In this document: piece after piece, positions 1 through 7,039 of the stretch | Layout of the letters: each line of letters starts with the position of its first letter | Numbering within the stretch: the first letter of the stretch is position 1 | Assembly (NCBI GenBank): GCA_900617975.1 | Contig: UZAE01014110.1 | Span: 1-12,117 of the forward strand | Direction of reading: 5' to 3' | DNA: 12,117 nucleotides | Source: Rodentolepis nana | Taxonomy: Eukaryota; Platyhelminthes; Cestoda; Cyclophyllidea; Hymenolepididae | Position numbers and translations under genes: made by a program | Notes under the pieces: model-generated | What the model saw: the letters and a program-made list of their open reading frames with translations, nothing else | Told to the model about the DNA's origin: nothing | Database searches by the model: none

Positions 1-1069
1 CCCCCCTCCTCCTCCCGCCCTACAACCCCCATATCCACAAGCATATTTTACTCCCTGTCTTAATTCATCGCTCAATTGCTCTATTCACCCTCTCTCCCTC
101 ACTCCCTCACCCGTGCTCCACCTATTCCAGTGACTCCTGTTCACTTAACCTTCTCCCTGCCTTGTCTTGACTCTCCGCTCTATTTTCATGGTGAGGTTTG
201 GTACAAGCTCAAAGGTACGCACTCTGCAAGAGTCTTGATAAAGTAACTTGGGCTTGATGTAATGCATCTTCCTGAAATTGAGGCACTCAAAGTGGAATTT
301 GGGGTTTCAAATAAAATCAATGCTACAAAAAATGAAAATTGCACTGACATATTCCAAGGGACATTTGACGCTATTGAGGTTTAAATTTAATTTTAACAAG
401 TTGTATTATATTGGAAAAAGTTGAGGATTTGAAAAGAAGTTAGTTGGCTGCATCATTTGAACTTTGAACTGGACATCTGCAACAACTCCGCTCGCACAAA
501 AGACACGCATGATGCAATAATAGGTGCAAGTAATTAATTGCACAGCAACAAAGAATAACAGTAACAATAATTACAATCAATAAAAACCACTCCGTTTCAT
601 AAAATCTCCGTTCATAAGTAATAGGCTGACCTGAAATAAACGAAAAATTATTATGTACTGATAAGGTGAAAAGGTGAATAAGTCAATAAAGATGAGCATG
701 TAAAATTGTTGACGATACAACACAAGAAATTCAAACGATTCTAACCAATGGATCCATTTCTAGGCGAACGATTTCAAATTGCACTGATTTTTGTGCCAAA
801 TTAGGCCTATGAATGTGGAACGTTTAATCCAGTTGAACAGTTTCAAGTAAAGATGCTAAATGTCAGACAGCTTAACATCAACAAACTCAAAATATCCAAT
901 AGTGAGCATGATGCATCATTGGAGATCAATGTTGATTGGATCTACGTCTGGGTACCTAGCTCACCTCTTATTCTATTCAATATTATCCTAACCAAACTGT
1001 AGTGCAAATAAATGGAATGCTTGAAGGTAGGCATTCTGTCAATCCTTCGAAACCTTCAAAGCTTCAAAC
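1..1069. other. Gene-free flank with pyrimidine-rich start
   Basis: I see no supported gene here. The first 180 bases are strongly pyrimidine-rich on the plus strand, with runs of C and CT, and then the sequence becomes ordinary AT-rich non-coding DNA. It lies downstream of minus-strand gene A, so the 3' end of that transcript may enter it. I found no AATAAA on the minus strand in the 400 bases below the last candidate exon. The 61-codon plus-strand frame at 1002-1184 runs antisense to a candidate exon of gene A and has no signal, family motif or coding-like bias, so I leave it out. Confidence 0.5.
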
Positions 1070-1119
1070 TTTGAATTTCCAATGGACAGCACGCTCAATA
1101 AGAATGACAAAAGACAACT

Positions 1120-1160
1120 TCAAAAGCAATCATCAATTTCCATTAACTTTGCATATTCTG
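1120..1160 (-). CDS. Gene A possible last exon, weak
   Basis: After the GTAAGT that closes exon 2, an acceptor TTGGTGCAG at 1161-1169 is followed by a short frame. If exon 2 is read in its proline frame, the split codon G|CA gives Ala, then EYAKLMEIDDCF and a TGA at 1120-1122. Unit B has the aligned frame ECEKLLEINVCF with its stop in the same place, but there the split codon T|GA is itself a stop. The differences between copies are mostly amino-acid changing. This exon applies only if the proline frame is the real one. Confidence 0.22.
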
Positions 1161-1235
1161 CTGCACCAAGCTGAATGCAACTGAAGGTGTAGACGACACT
1201 TTCAACATCATTCCTTTATCAACTCACTGACTTAC

Positions 1236-1277
1236 CAATATACACGTGTCTGTGCACAATTGGAGGAGGTACAGCAT
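1236..1277 (-). CDS. Gene A exon 2: mature-peptide exon
   Basis: This 42-base exon is bounded by TTTAG at its start, after about 60 bases without another AG, and by GGTAAGT at its end. Unit B has the same boundaries but 24 more bases, so both lengths are multiples of three. Two frames are open. Joined directly to exon 1 (phase 1) it reads NAVPPPIVHRHVYI. The alternative frame reads CCTSSNCAQTRVYW and then a TAA lying inside the donor. In the cysteine frame the first three differences from unit B are all silent, which favours it, but reaching it needs a middle exon ending in phase 2. I am fairly sure this is an exon and unsure of its frame. Confidence 0.5.
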
Positions 1278-1802
1278 CTAAAGCATTTCAAAACCATTGT
1301 CAATCAAGAGCAACATAACAGGACATTATGTGTGGGAGGCTTTCTCATTTAAATGCCAAAAAATAAAACTCTGAGTTCACTTATAAGGATGTGGAAATGC
1401 CAATACTTCAGTCTGTCTTCACTCACAATACCTCCATACAAGACGCCATCGCACAGAAACTGGCAAAATATATAAATTCATGTTGGCTTGAACATTTACT
1501 TGTTGATCAAAGCTTCTACTGTTGACCCAGTTACATGTATTTCAAGGTCTTCGCTTGCCAATGAAGCAGAGTTTTGAAGAATTTGAGCTAAATTATCTGC
1601 GCCCTGCTCTCATTTAAGTAGACATTTCACATTGAGCTAAGTAGCATTTAGCCAACGGATCACAACTGAGCATACCATTACTCAAGTAAGATAGTAAAGA
1701 GAGGAGGATAGGGGATGAGGCAGTTGAATTGTAATGGTGAGGACTCTGAAGGCGAGTCAAACAAATTAACCTGGAAGATCAAATCGGATGAGGTAACTCC
1801 AC

Positions 1803-1884
1803 CTCAGCATTGCAACCTTCACCACATATTCCGCCACTTCCTCCTCCGAGAATCTTGAATTTGTAGTAGCCTCAGTATGCGTTA
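1803..1884 (-). CDS. Gene A possible middle exon (acidic spacer), weak
   Basis: Within intron 1 of gene A, an AG at 1885-1886 is followed by 82 bases that continue the exon 1 frame without a stop. They encode a Thr/Glu-rich, partly helical stretch (key residues FSEEEVAEYVVKVAML) with many G-first codons. A GTGGAG donor at the end leaves phase 2, which would put the next exon (1236-1277) into its cysteine-rich frame. Signal, acidic spacer and cysteine-bearing end would be a normal secreted-peptide layout. Against it: the acceptor has a poor pyrimidine tract, the donor is weak, and unit B has no matching exon here. It may be chance. Confidence 0.22.
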
Positions 1885-2076
1885 CTTAAATTTGTGTTAT
1901 GAAATTGTGAAAGCATGGTAGAATTACTTGAAGTGAACAAATGCGAATTCGGTATTTGAGTACTGTGGACTTAATCCCTCAGAAATTACAACAATAAAGT
2001 AACTAAAAATGCAAAAATTGGTAAAACGGTAAATCCAATGAAGTATGTTATCACGAAGATAAGAGTAGATACTTAC

Positions 2077-2137
2077 TAAGTGGAGATTGTACCGTGACAA
2101 GGAGAAGAGTTGCGAGAAGGTAGAAAAGACAACGCAT
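2077..2137 (-). CDS. Gene A exon 1: signal peptide of small secreted protein
   Basis: On the minus strand, ATG at 2135-2137 opens 20 codons plus one base, ending at an AGTAAGT splice donor (GT at 2075-2076). The peptide starts MRCLFYLLATLLLVTVQS: a basic residue, a hydrophobic leucine-rich core and a polar end, which is a textbook secretion signal. Cleavage would fall near VQS. A TATA box lies about 50 bases upstream and the leader between them is short. The copy in unit B differs at two codons, one silent (ACT/ACA) and one conservative (Leu/Val). This start is chosen because it is the first ATG after the TATA box and is conserved. The exon ends in phase 1. The product is probably a secreted peptide precursor. 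I do not recognise the family. Confidence 0.8.
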
Positions 2138-2182
2138 TCTAGTGGGGGTGTGTGTGAGTAGTTCTATTCAGTTGAATTGACG

Positions 2183-2207
2183 TTTATATACTTGTGTACA
2201 TGACGTC
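2183..2207 (-). promoter_or_regulatory. Gene A core promoter: TATA box and CRE-like site
   Basis: On the minus strand TATATAAA occupies 2183-2190, with the start codon about 50 bases downstream, so transcription should begin near 2155-2162, where TCACAC-type initiator sequence lies. Just upstream of the TATA box, TGACGTC at 2201-2207 is seven bases of a CRE/ATF site. Both elements and their spacing are kept in unit B, apart from one base lost between them. A TGATAA GATA-type motif at about 2531-2536 is also shared. A GGAAATTTC match to a Rel-type site near 2350-2358 is weakened in B. Site identities come from motif matching only. Confidence 0.7.
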
Positions 2208-3008
2208 TATGACCTGACAGAATATGTGATATTCTACTTAAGCATAGCTGATGGATATTTCATTAAAATTCTCAATTTCGAAACAAAGCATCATGACAGC
2301 ACTGCAATTATTGCTGGTCACAAACTGAAGTGCTAACGATGAAGGTCACGAAATTTCCATGAGATGACATTTGAGTTTTCTCCTTAATAATTTGAGCAGC
2401 CATGACCCATTTTACCTGACAAGAAAGCAAATTTGAGCCCTATTTTAGCCTTATTGTGATCGATGTTTCATAGGAAATATTTGAATATTTTCAATCATTT
2501 CGAGTATTTAAACATGAGAGTAGCGAAATTTGATAAGGAAAAAGTTAAGCAGTGTGTGAATTCTGAAATCGTCCGATTCGCATATTCCTAATTGTTCATC
2601 GTCATTTTATTAAAATTTTCCATATCACTGATACATTGAAATTACTTGTGGTATTGCGTTAACTGTTTCCATCACTACTCTCTAAATGTACTTCTCCCTC
2701 TCTAGACCCAACATTGAAACCATCCATCCATTCTACGGGCTTGACGTCATCCACAGAGAAGTGTTCTAAACAGACCACAAATTGATGTCACTCTCCACTT
2801 TAATTACAGACGATAACGCACTTACAACACTTCTACCATGCATTCGTCTAGCGTTAACTTTCATCTCAGTAGACGTATACCACAATTACATTTGAATTAG
2901 TAGCATTCGTGTGAATGTACTCACTACTCCTGAGACCACTGACCTTTTGCAGAGTTCAAATGTGAAAGCATCCAATTTTCCCGCCTTGAATTCGTTTAAT
3001 CTATCGAT

Positions 3009-3125
3009 ATGGGATATTATGTCATGGCATCGTCATGTAAGCAAAATAATTCACTTACACATTTTAAGGCCTGTGGGAACAACGGAATGAAGTGTAAAAT
3101 GGGACCTGTCGACCTTGGCTTATAA
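3009..3125 (+). CDS. Small plus-strand ORF with three cysteines, uncertain
   Basis: ATG at 3009 opens 38 codons to TAA at 3123-3125, lying between the two duplicated units on the opposite strand. The frame contains three Cys, and its last 18 residues are ACGNNGMKCKMGPVDLGL, with a composition unlike the surrounding AT-rich DNA. A TTTTAAG at 3062-3068 could serve as an acceptor, making 3069-3125 the last exon of an unseen plus-strand gene. There is no signal peptide, promoter or polyadenylation signal that I can tie to it. Open frames of this length are expected by chance. Confidence 0.2.
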   Translation: MGYYVMASSCKQNNSLTHFKACGNNGMKCKMGPVDLGL

Positions 3126-3465
3126 GCTTAATTAACTAATTTTTCCAATTTACGAATATCATTGCTGTTCTTATTCTTCCAAACACGTTCAATTGAAGGG
3201 CAAAGTAGACAAAACACTGAAGTGCGTCATTTGAATCACTGAGTAGCTTAACGTTAGCGATAATCATAGCCAATCTGCTTGTTAATTAATTGAACTGATT
3301 GACACCTTCGACTCGATAGACATACCCTAATTTTAAATACGCGATAAGCGAGTTTCCACCCACTCAGTTTTCCTTCCTGGGATAACTCCCATAACTAGAG
3401 TTCATTAAGATGAACTCAAACCACAGTAGTACGACATTATCGATATACCGATGGGGTGATTGTAA

Positions 3466-3471
3466 TTTATT
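3466..3471 (-). terminator. Candidate polyadenylation signal of gene B
   Basis: AATAAA on the minus strand, about 75 bases beyond the TGA at 3544-3546 and about 190 beyond exon 2. It is correctly placed for the end of the gene B transcript. Such hexamers are frequent in AT-rich DNA, so support is positional only. Confidence 0.4.
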
Positions 3472-3659
3472 GTACATTTTCACAGCTTCCAAGTGAGAGT
3501 TCCAAGTGGAAGGCCGGCTCAATAGGAATGACGAAAGACTAGTTCAAAAACAAACATTAATTTCTAATAACTTTTCACATTCTCCTGAACCAAGATAAAT
3601 GCAAATGAAACTGTAAATGTAACATCCAACAGCATTCCTTTACCAACTCAATGACTTAC

Positions 3660-3725
3660 AGATATACGGGTTTCTTCGCACAGTTGGAGGAGGTGCAGCA
3701 CTTCCACTCCTTCCTCTTGGCGTAT
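3660..3725 (-). CDS. Gene B exon 2: mature-peptide exon with 24-bp insert
   Basis: This 66-base exon lies between a TTTAG acceptor and a TGTAAGT donor, aligned with 1236-1277 of gene A but with eight extra codons near its start. In the frame reached directly from exon 1 it is Pro/Arg-rich (PRGRSGSAAPPPTVRRNPYI) and the next candidate junction makes a stop, giving a precursor of about 42 residues. In the other frame it reads YAKRKEWKCCTSSNCAKKPVYL in part, with a dibasic KR ahead of a cysteine cluster and a TAA inside the donor. The cysteine motif CCTSSNCA is unchanged from gene A with three silent differences. An in-frame indel at intact splice sites supports a real coding exon. The frame is open to question. 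Confidence 0.5.
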
Positions 3726-4268
3726 CTAAAGCATTCCAAAAGCATTGTCAATCAAGAGCAACACAACAGGAAATTTTGTGTGGGAGGCTCTGTCATTCAA
3801 ACACCAGAAATGAAACTCTGAGTTCTCTCGTAAGCATGTAGAAATGTCAATACTTCAGTCTGACTTCAGTCTCAATATTTCCGAATAGGACTCCATAATC
3901 ACATAACCACCTGTTGGTTCCAACCTTTGGTTGTTGATCGATGCTTCTGCGTTGATTCAATCACTTGTATTCCAAAGTCTCCGCCCACCAATTCAGGTTA
4001 CTGTTGAAGAACGCAAACAAAGTGATTTGTGTTCTGCTCTCATTTTGTTCGGCTGCATTTAGACATATGATCACTTATTGAGGTGCTTATTCCATCTGAG
4101 TACACCTCGAATAAGTAGGATAGAGACATAGTCTGCATCGATCGGTAAAACGAGGTGAAATGTCACGTTCACACCACAGGTGTAGGCCATGAAACCAGAT
4201 GGATCAAGTTATCTAAGAGGATCATTTCAAATGAATTATCTTCAACCAACAATGAAACTTATACATAC

Positions 4269-4328
4269 TCCGACAAGAAATTTGATTCCGTGGAATACTA
4301 ACAATGGGGAAATTGTGCCACCAATTTT
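4269..4328 (-). CDS. Gene B possible middle exon, weak
   Basis: In intron 1 of gene B, CTACTTAG is followed by 60 bases bounded by a good GTATGT donor at 4263-4268. The phase 1 frame from exon 1 stays open: a split AAA codon, then residues beginning NWWHNFPIVSIPRN and ending with CR, and it leaves phase 1 again. That would feed exon 2 in its proline/arginine-rich frame. Unit A has no convincing counterpart, since the candidate there has different boundaries and phase. It may be a copy-specific exon or chance. Confidence 0.2.
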
Positions 4329-4564
4329 CTAAGTAGTATTTAAATTATGAAATTATTGAAGCTATGTAGAATTACTTGAAGCGAATTGAAGCAAATTCGG
4401 TTCTTGAGAAATGTGGACGAACCATGGTGGTGAAAGATAAAATTTCCTAATATGGATTTTTTCACTCAGAAATAACTAAAACAATGTAGCGAATAGTGCA
4501 AAAATAGGGTAAAACTGTAAGACAAATGAAATATGTTATCACGAAGATGAAAGTCGATACTTAC

Positions 4565-4625
4565 TAAGTGGAGATTGTACCGTGACAACGAGAAGTGTTG
4601 CGAGAAGGTAGAAAAGACAACGCAT
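4565..4625 (-). CDS. Gene B exon 1: signal peptide of small secreted protein
   Basis: Minus-strand ATG at 4623-4625 opens 20 codons plus one base to an AGTAAGT donor (GT at 4563-4564). The peptide is the same signal sequence as in gene A, with one Leu replaced by Val in the hydrophobic core and one silent change. No stop or frameshift is present, and the promoter, leader and donor are intact, so this copy should be transcribed and spliced. The exon ends in phase 1 with a single A. The mature part lies downstream at lower coordinates. Family unknown. Confidence 0.8.
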
Positions 4626-4670
4626 TCTAGTGGGGGTGTGTGTGAGTAGTTCTATTCAGTTAAGTTGACG

Positions 4671-4694
4671 TTTATATACTGTGTACATGACGTC
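4671..4694 (-). promoter_or_regulatory. Gene B core promoter: TATA box and CRE-like site
   Basis: TATATAAA (minus strand, 4671-4678) lies about 50 bases upstream of the gene B start codon, with TGACGTC at 4688-4694 behind it, as in unit A. The sequence from the start codon to about 5170 is nearly identical to unit A, more so than the intron. The two genes therefore probably share regulation, or have been homogenised by gene conversion. Confidence 0.7.
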
Positions 4695-5174
4695 TATGAC
4701 CTGACAGAATATGTGATATTCTACTTCAGCATAGCTGATGGATATTTCATTAAAATTCTCAATTTTGAAACAAAGCATCATGACAGCACTGCAATTATTG
4801 CTGGTCACGAACTGAAGTGCTAACAATGAAGGTCATAAAATTTCCATGAGATGACATTTGAGTTTTCTCCTTAATAATTTGAGAAGCCATGACCCATTTT
4901 ACCTGACAAGAAGGCAAATCTGAGGCCTATTGAATCCTTATTGTCATGGATGTTTTTTAGGAAATATTTGAATATTTTCAATCATTTCGAGTATTTAAAC
5001 ATGAGAGTAGCGAAATTTGATAAAGAAAAAGTCAAACAGTGTGTGAATTCTGAAATCGTCCGATTCGCATATTCCTAATTGTTCATCGTCATTTTTTTAA
5101 AATTTTCCATATCACTGATACATTGAAATCACTTGTGCTATAGTGTTAAATGTTTCCATTACTACTCTCTGAGA

Positions 5175-5175
<1 letters not shown>

Positions 5176-5209
<34 letters not shown>
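5176..5209. repeat. (TA)17 microsatellite
   Basis: An uninterrupted TA run of 34 bases. It begins six bases after the end of similarity between units A and B, and A lacks it, so it marks the duplication edge or an insertion point in unit B. Confidence 0.97.
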
Positions 5210-5211
<2 letters not shown>

Positions 5212-5222
5212 TAATGACGATT

Positions 5223-5420
5223 ATGAAAGTGAAAATTGGTTTAGAAGCACATGCATTTGCTATCAGACGAGACAACACTCGGATTGACCGCTCCGAGATT
5301 CGAGCCTAAAGCGCATCAAAGGAGGTCAGAACTGCTCGAATAGGAAACAGATACGCCGGAACTAGTTTTTTCGAAGTCGAGAAAGGCCCGATGTATGCAG
5401 CAGGAATGGCGATTAAATAA
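5223..5420 (+). pseudogene. Interrupted coding-like fragment of unknown protein
   Basis: A plus-strand frame runs from ATG at 5223 (another ATG at 5214) to TAA at 5418-5420, broken once by TAA at 5307-5309. The first part, 28 codons, reads MKVKIGLEAHAFAIRRDN and on. The second part, 36 codons, contains IGNRYAGTSFFEVEKGPMYA. GC content is higher than the surroundings and most codons start with a purine, as real coding sequence does. It is followed two bases later by an AG|GTAAGTT donor. I do not recognise the protein. It could be a mobile-element or host gene fragment with a nonsense mutation, or two short exons. The overlapping minus-strand 78-codon frame is probably its shadow. Confidence 0.4.
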
Positions 5421-5523
5421 AGGTAAGTTAAAAATATAATTTTATAACTTAGACTGCAAAACATTTTACCTGAAACTTTAAACGCGTATTTCTCAAAACT
5501 GTTTTTTGAATCTGATACCCACG

Positions 5524-5692
5524 ATTTCTCAGATCCTACCAACCCAATTTTCTTGAAATTTTAAGGAATCTTCTTTAGAAACTTTTTTATGTCCGAAACT
5601 ACGGCTATCTCCAAATTTTTATTTTTAAAATTCAAAGAATGTTCAAAAAGTGGTACAAAAATGGTTTTTTTCTTTAGACAGTCACCATTTTT
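5524..5692 (+). repeat. Dispersed repeat copy 1 (fold-back family)
   Basis: Related to 6714-6895 in the same orientation. Shared landmarks are ATTTCTCA, CTTGAAATTTT, ATGTCCG.AACTACGG and TGGTACAAAAATGG followed by a T-run and CTTTAGACAGTC. This copy lacks the closing inverted arm seen in the other, so it appears truncated or diverged at its right end. Confidence 0.75.
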
Positions 5693-5891
5693 GTCTAAAA
5701 TGCGCCCGCAATTATTTCTTAGGTGATCTTCATTTTCACATGTGGAAATCGAATAAGCGTCAAGTAAAATATAGTAAAATAGAGGTTACACAGTTCTCAA
5801 GGTACATTTCACTATCCTTTTCAAGATATTTACTGCGTAATTAAAGAGATTACGTTTCTTGCCAAATGGCCACTTCTTTCATTATTTTCCA

Positions 5892-6270
5892 ACGTTGTTC
5901 TCAAACACTTGAGTAAATAACATGACTCAACCTGAAATTTCAGCCCACTTTAATCTTATTTATTCATTTTTGGGTATTTGATCTAACATTAGATTTAGTG
6001 ACAAAATATTGTATAATGGACTAGTCAATATTTTTGGACTAAGGAACGTCCATTCAAGTGCAATATTGACATCGACTAAGAATTTAATTCTTTTGGAAGT
6101 CTGAAAATTTAAAATATAAAACGCAATGGAGAATAGAATTATGCACGTGGATATTCTCTTTTGAAGAATTTAACCATGCCAATTTTATGCTAGAGTCAAA
6201 AGTCCTGGGTTTTTACTTAATGTCGCAGAAACTGCTCGCCTTCAACAGAGTTCATAAGTACAATCTTCTA
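5892..6270 (+). repeat. 379-bp direct repeat, left copy (assembly overlap)
   Basis: Matches 6272-6650 end to end with the same length and no indels. Differences are few and mostly cluster around 6129-6172. The left copy ends on the base before the N and the right copy starts on the base after it, as expected when two contigs with overlapping ends are joined without merging. No gene is visible inside. Confidence 0.95.
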
Positions 6271-6271
6271 N
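6271..6271. other. Assembly gap (single N)
   Basis: One undetermined base separates the two 379-bp copies. It is a scaffold join of unmeasured size rather than a single uncertain base call. Confidence 0.95.
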
Positions 6272-6650
6272 ACGTTGTTCTCAAACACTTGAGTAAATAA
6301 CATGACTCAACCTGAAATTTCAGCCCACTTTAATCTTATTTATTCATTTTTGGGTATTTGATCTAACATTAGATTTAGTGACAAAATATTGTATAATGGA
6401 CTAGTCAATATTTTTGGACTAAGGAACGTCCATTCAAGTGCAATATTGACATCGACTAAGAATTTAATTCTTTTGGAAGTCTGAAAATTTAAAATATAAA
6501 ACGCAATGAAGAATAGAAATATGCACGTGAGTGTTCTCTTTTGTAGAATTTCACCATGCCAATTTTATGCTAGAGTCAAAAGTCCTGGGTTTTTACTTAA
6601 TGTCGCAGAAACTGCTCGCCTTCAACAGAGTTCATAAGTACAATCTTCTA
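6272..6650 (+). repeat. 379-bp direct repeat, right copy (assembly overlap)
   Basis: Second copy of 5892-6270. The clustered mismatches fit two haplotypes of one locus better than a biological tandem duplication. Confidence 0.95.
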
Positions 6651-6713
6651 ATTCTTGTAAGTTGAGTCTATTTTCGTTTCACATTAAATGAATTTTCATG
6701 ATAAATGGATAAC

Positions 6714-6895
6714 ATTTCTCAAACTCTGCCGAACTGATTTACTTGAAATTTTGATAGAGTCTACTTTAGGGAATTGGCTATGTCCGGAACTACGGCCATC
6801 TAAAAATTTTTATTCTTACAATTTTTAAAAAATCGAAGAATGTTCAAAAAAGTGGTACAAAAATGGTTTTTTTTTCTTTAGACAGTCGCCATTTT
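6714..6895 (+). repeat. Dispersed repeat copy 2 (fold-back family)
   Basis: Same family as 5524-5692. In this copy the repeat continues rightwards into an inverted arm at 6920-6936, giving a palindromic unit like a non-autonomous fold-back or MITE-type element. The minus-strand 69-codon frame across 6825-7034 is a by-product of its T-runs. Confidence 0.75.
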
Positions 6896-6936
6896 GTAAA
6901 AAAATATATCTAAAACTTTCCGTAGTTCCGGACATA
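6779..6936. mobile_element. Palindromic fold-back element, MITE-like
   Basis: TATGTCCGGAACTACGG at 6779-6795 is matched by its exact reverse complement at 6920-6936, 17 bases each, around an AT-rich core of about 124 bases. Weaker complementarity continues inwards. No transposase is encoded and I see no target-site duplication, so the class of element is open. Confidence 0.6.
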
Positions 6937-7039
6937 ACAACATAGTTGTAGATTGATGATCTTTTTTTATTTTTTGATTTCAGATTGCTTGGAGAGCTAA
7001 AACGGTCATGCACCTTATTTTTGGGACGTCCCACTCCAT

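Larger units (their letters stand above)
1070..2683 (-). repeat. Tandem duplication unit A (gene plus promoter)
   Basis: This block of about 1.6 kb is repeated in the same orientation at about 3490-5170. Matching landmarks include the exon at 1236-1277, the signal exon at 2077-2137, the TATA box at 2183-2190 and about 500 bases upstream of it. The offset changes from 2424 to 2488 bases along the block because intron 1 contains several indels. Roughly 1700-1860 of A has no clear counterpart in B. Similarity ends near 2683, where B runs into a TA microsatellite. The left edge is approximate, since similarity fades near 1070. Confidence 0.9.
3490..5170 (-). repeat. Tandem duplication unit B (gene plus promoter)
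   Basis: Second copy of the block at about 1070-2683. The promoter and first exon (4565-5170) match A with only scattered single-base changes. Intron 1 and the region around the second exon are clearly more diverged. The right edge coincides with a long TA repeat at 5176-5209, a plausible break or slippage point. A minus-strand AATAAA lies just outside the left edge at 3466-3471, so B probably keeps a complete 3' end, while A has no obvious equivalent. Confidence 0.9.

Noticed and set aside
1002..1184. Plus-strand frame of 60 residues
   Set aside because: It is antisense to the 3' part of gene A, is not preserved in the duplicated unit B, and has no motif or signal.
5306..5542. Minus-strand 78-codon frame
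   Set aside because: Codon bias (purine-first) favours the opposite strand, and the N-terminal half lies in AT-rich repeat sequence, so it is likely a shadow.
5650..5844. Plus-strand 64-codon frame
   Set aside because: It starts inside a dispersed repeat and runs into AT-rich DNA; the aligned repeat at about 6850 does not keep the frame.
5892..6650. Biological tandem duplication
   Set aside because: The copies end and start exactly at an N, which fits an unmerged contig overlap much better.
6825..7034. Minus-strand 69-codon frame
   Set aside because: It is made of T-runs of the fold-back element read as Lys/Phe repeats, with no independent coding evidence.
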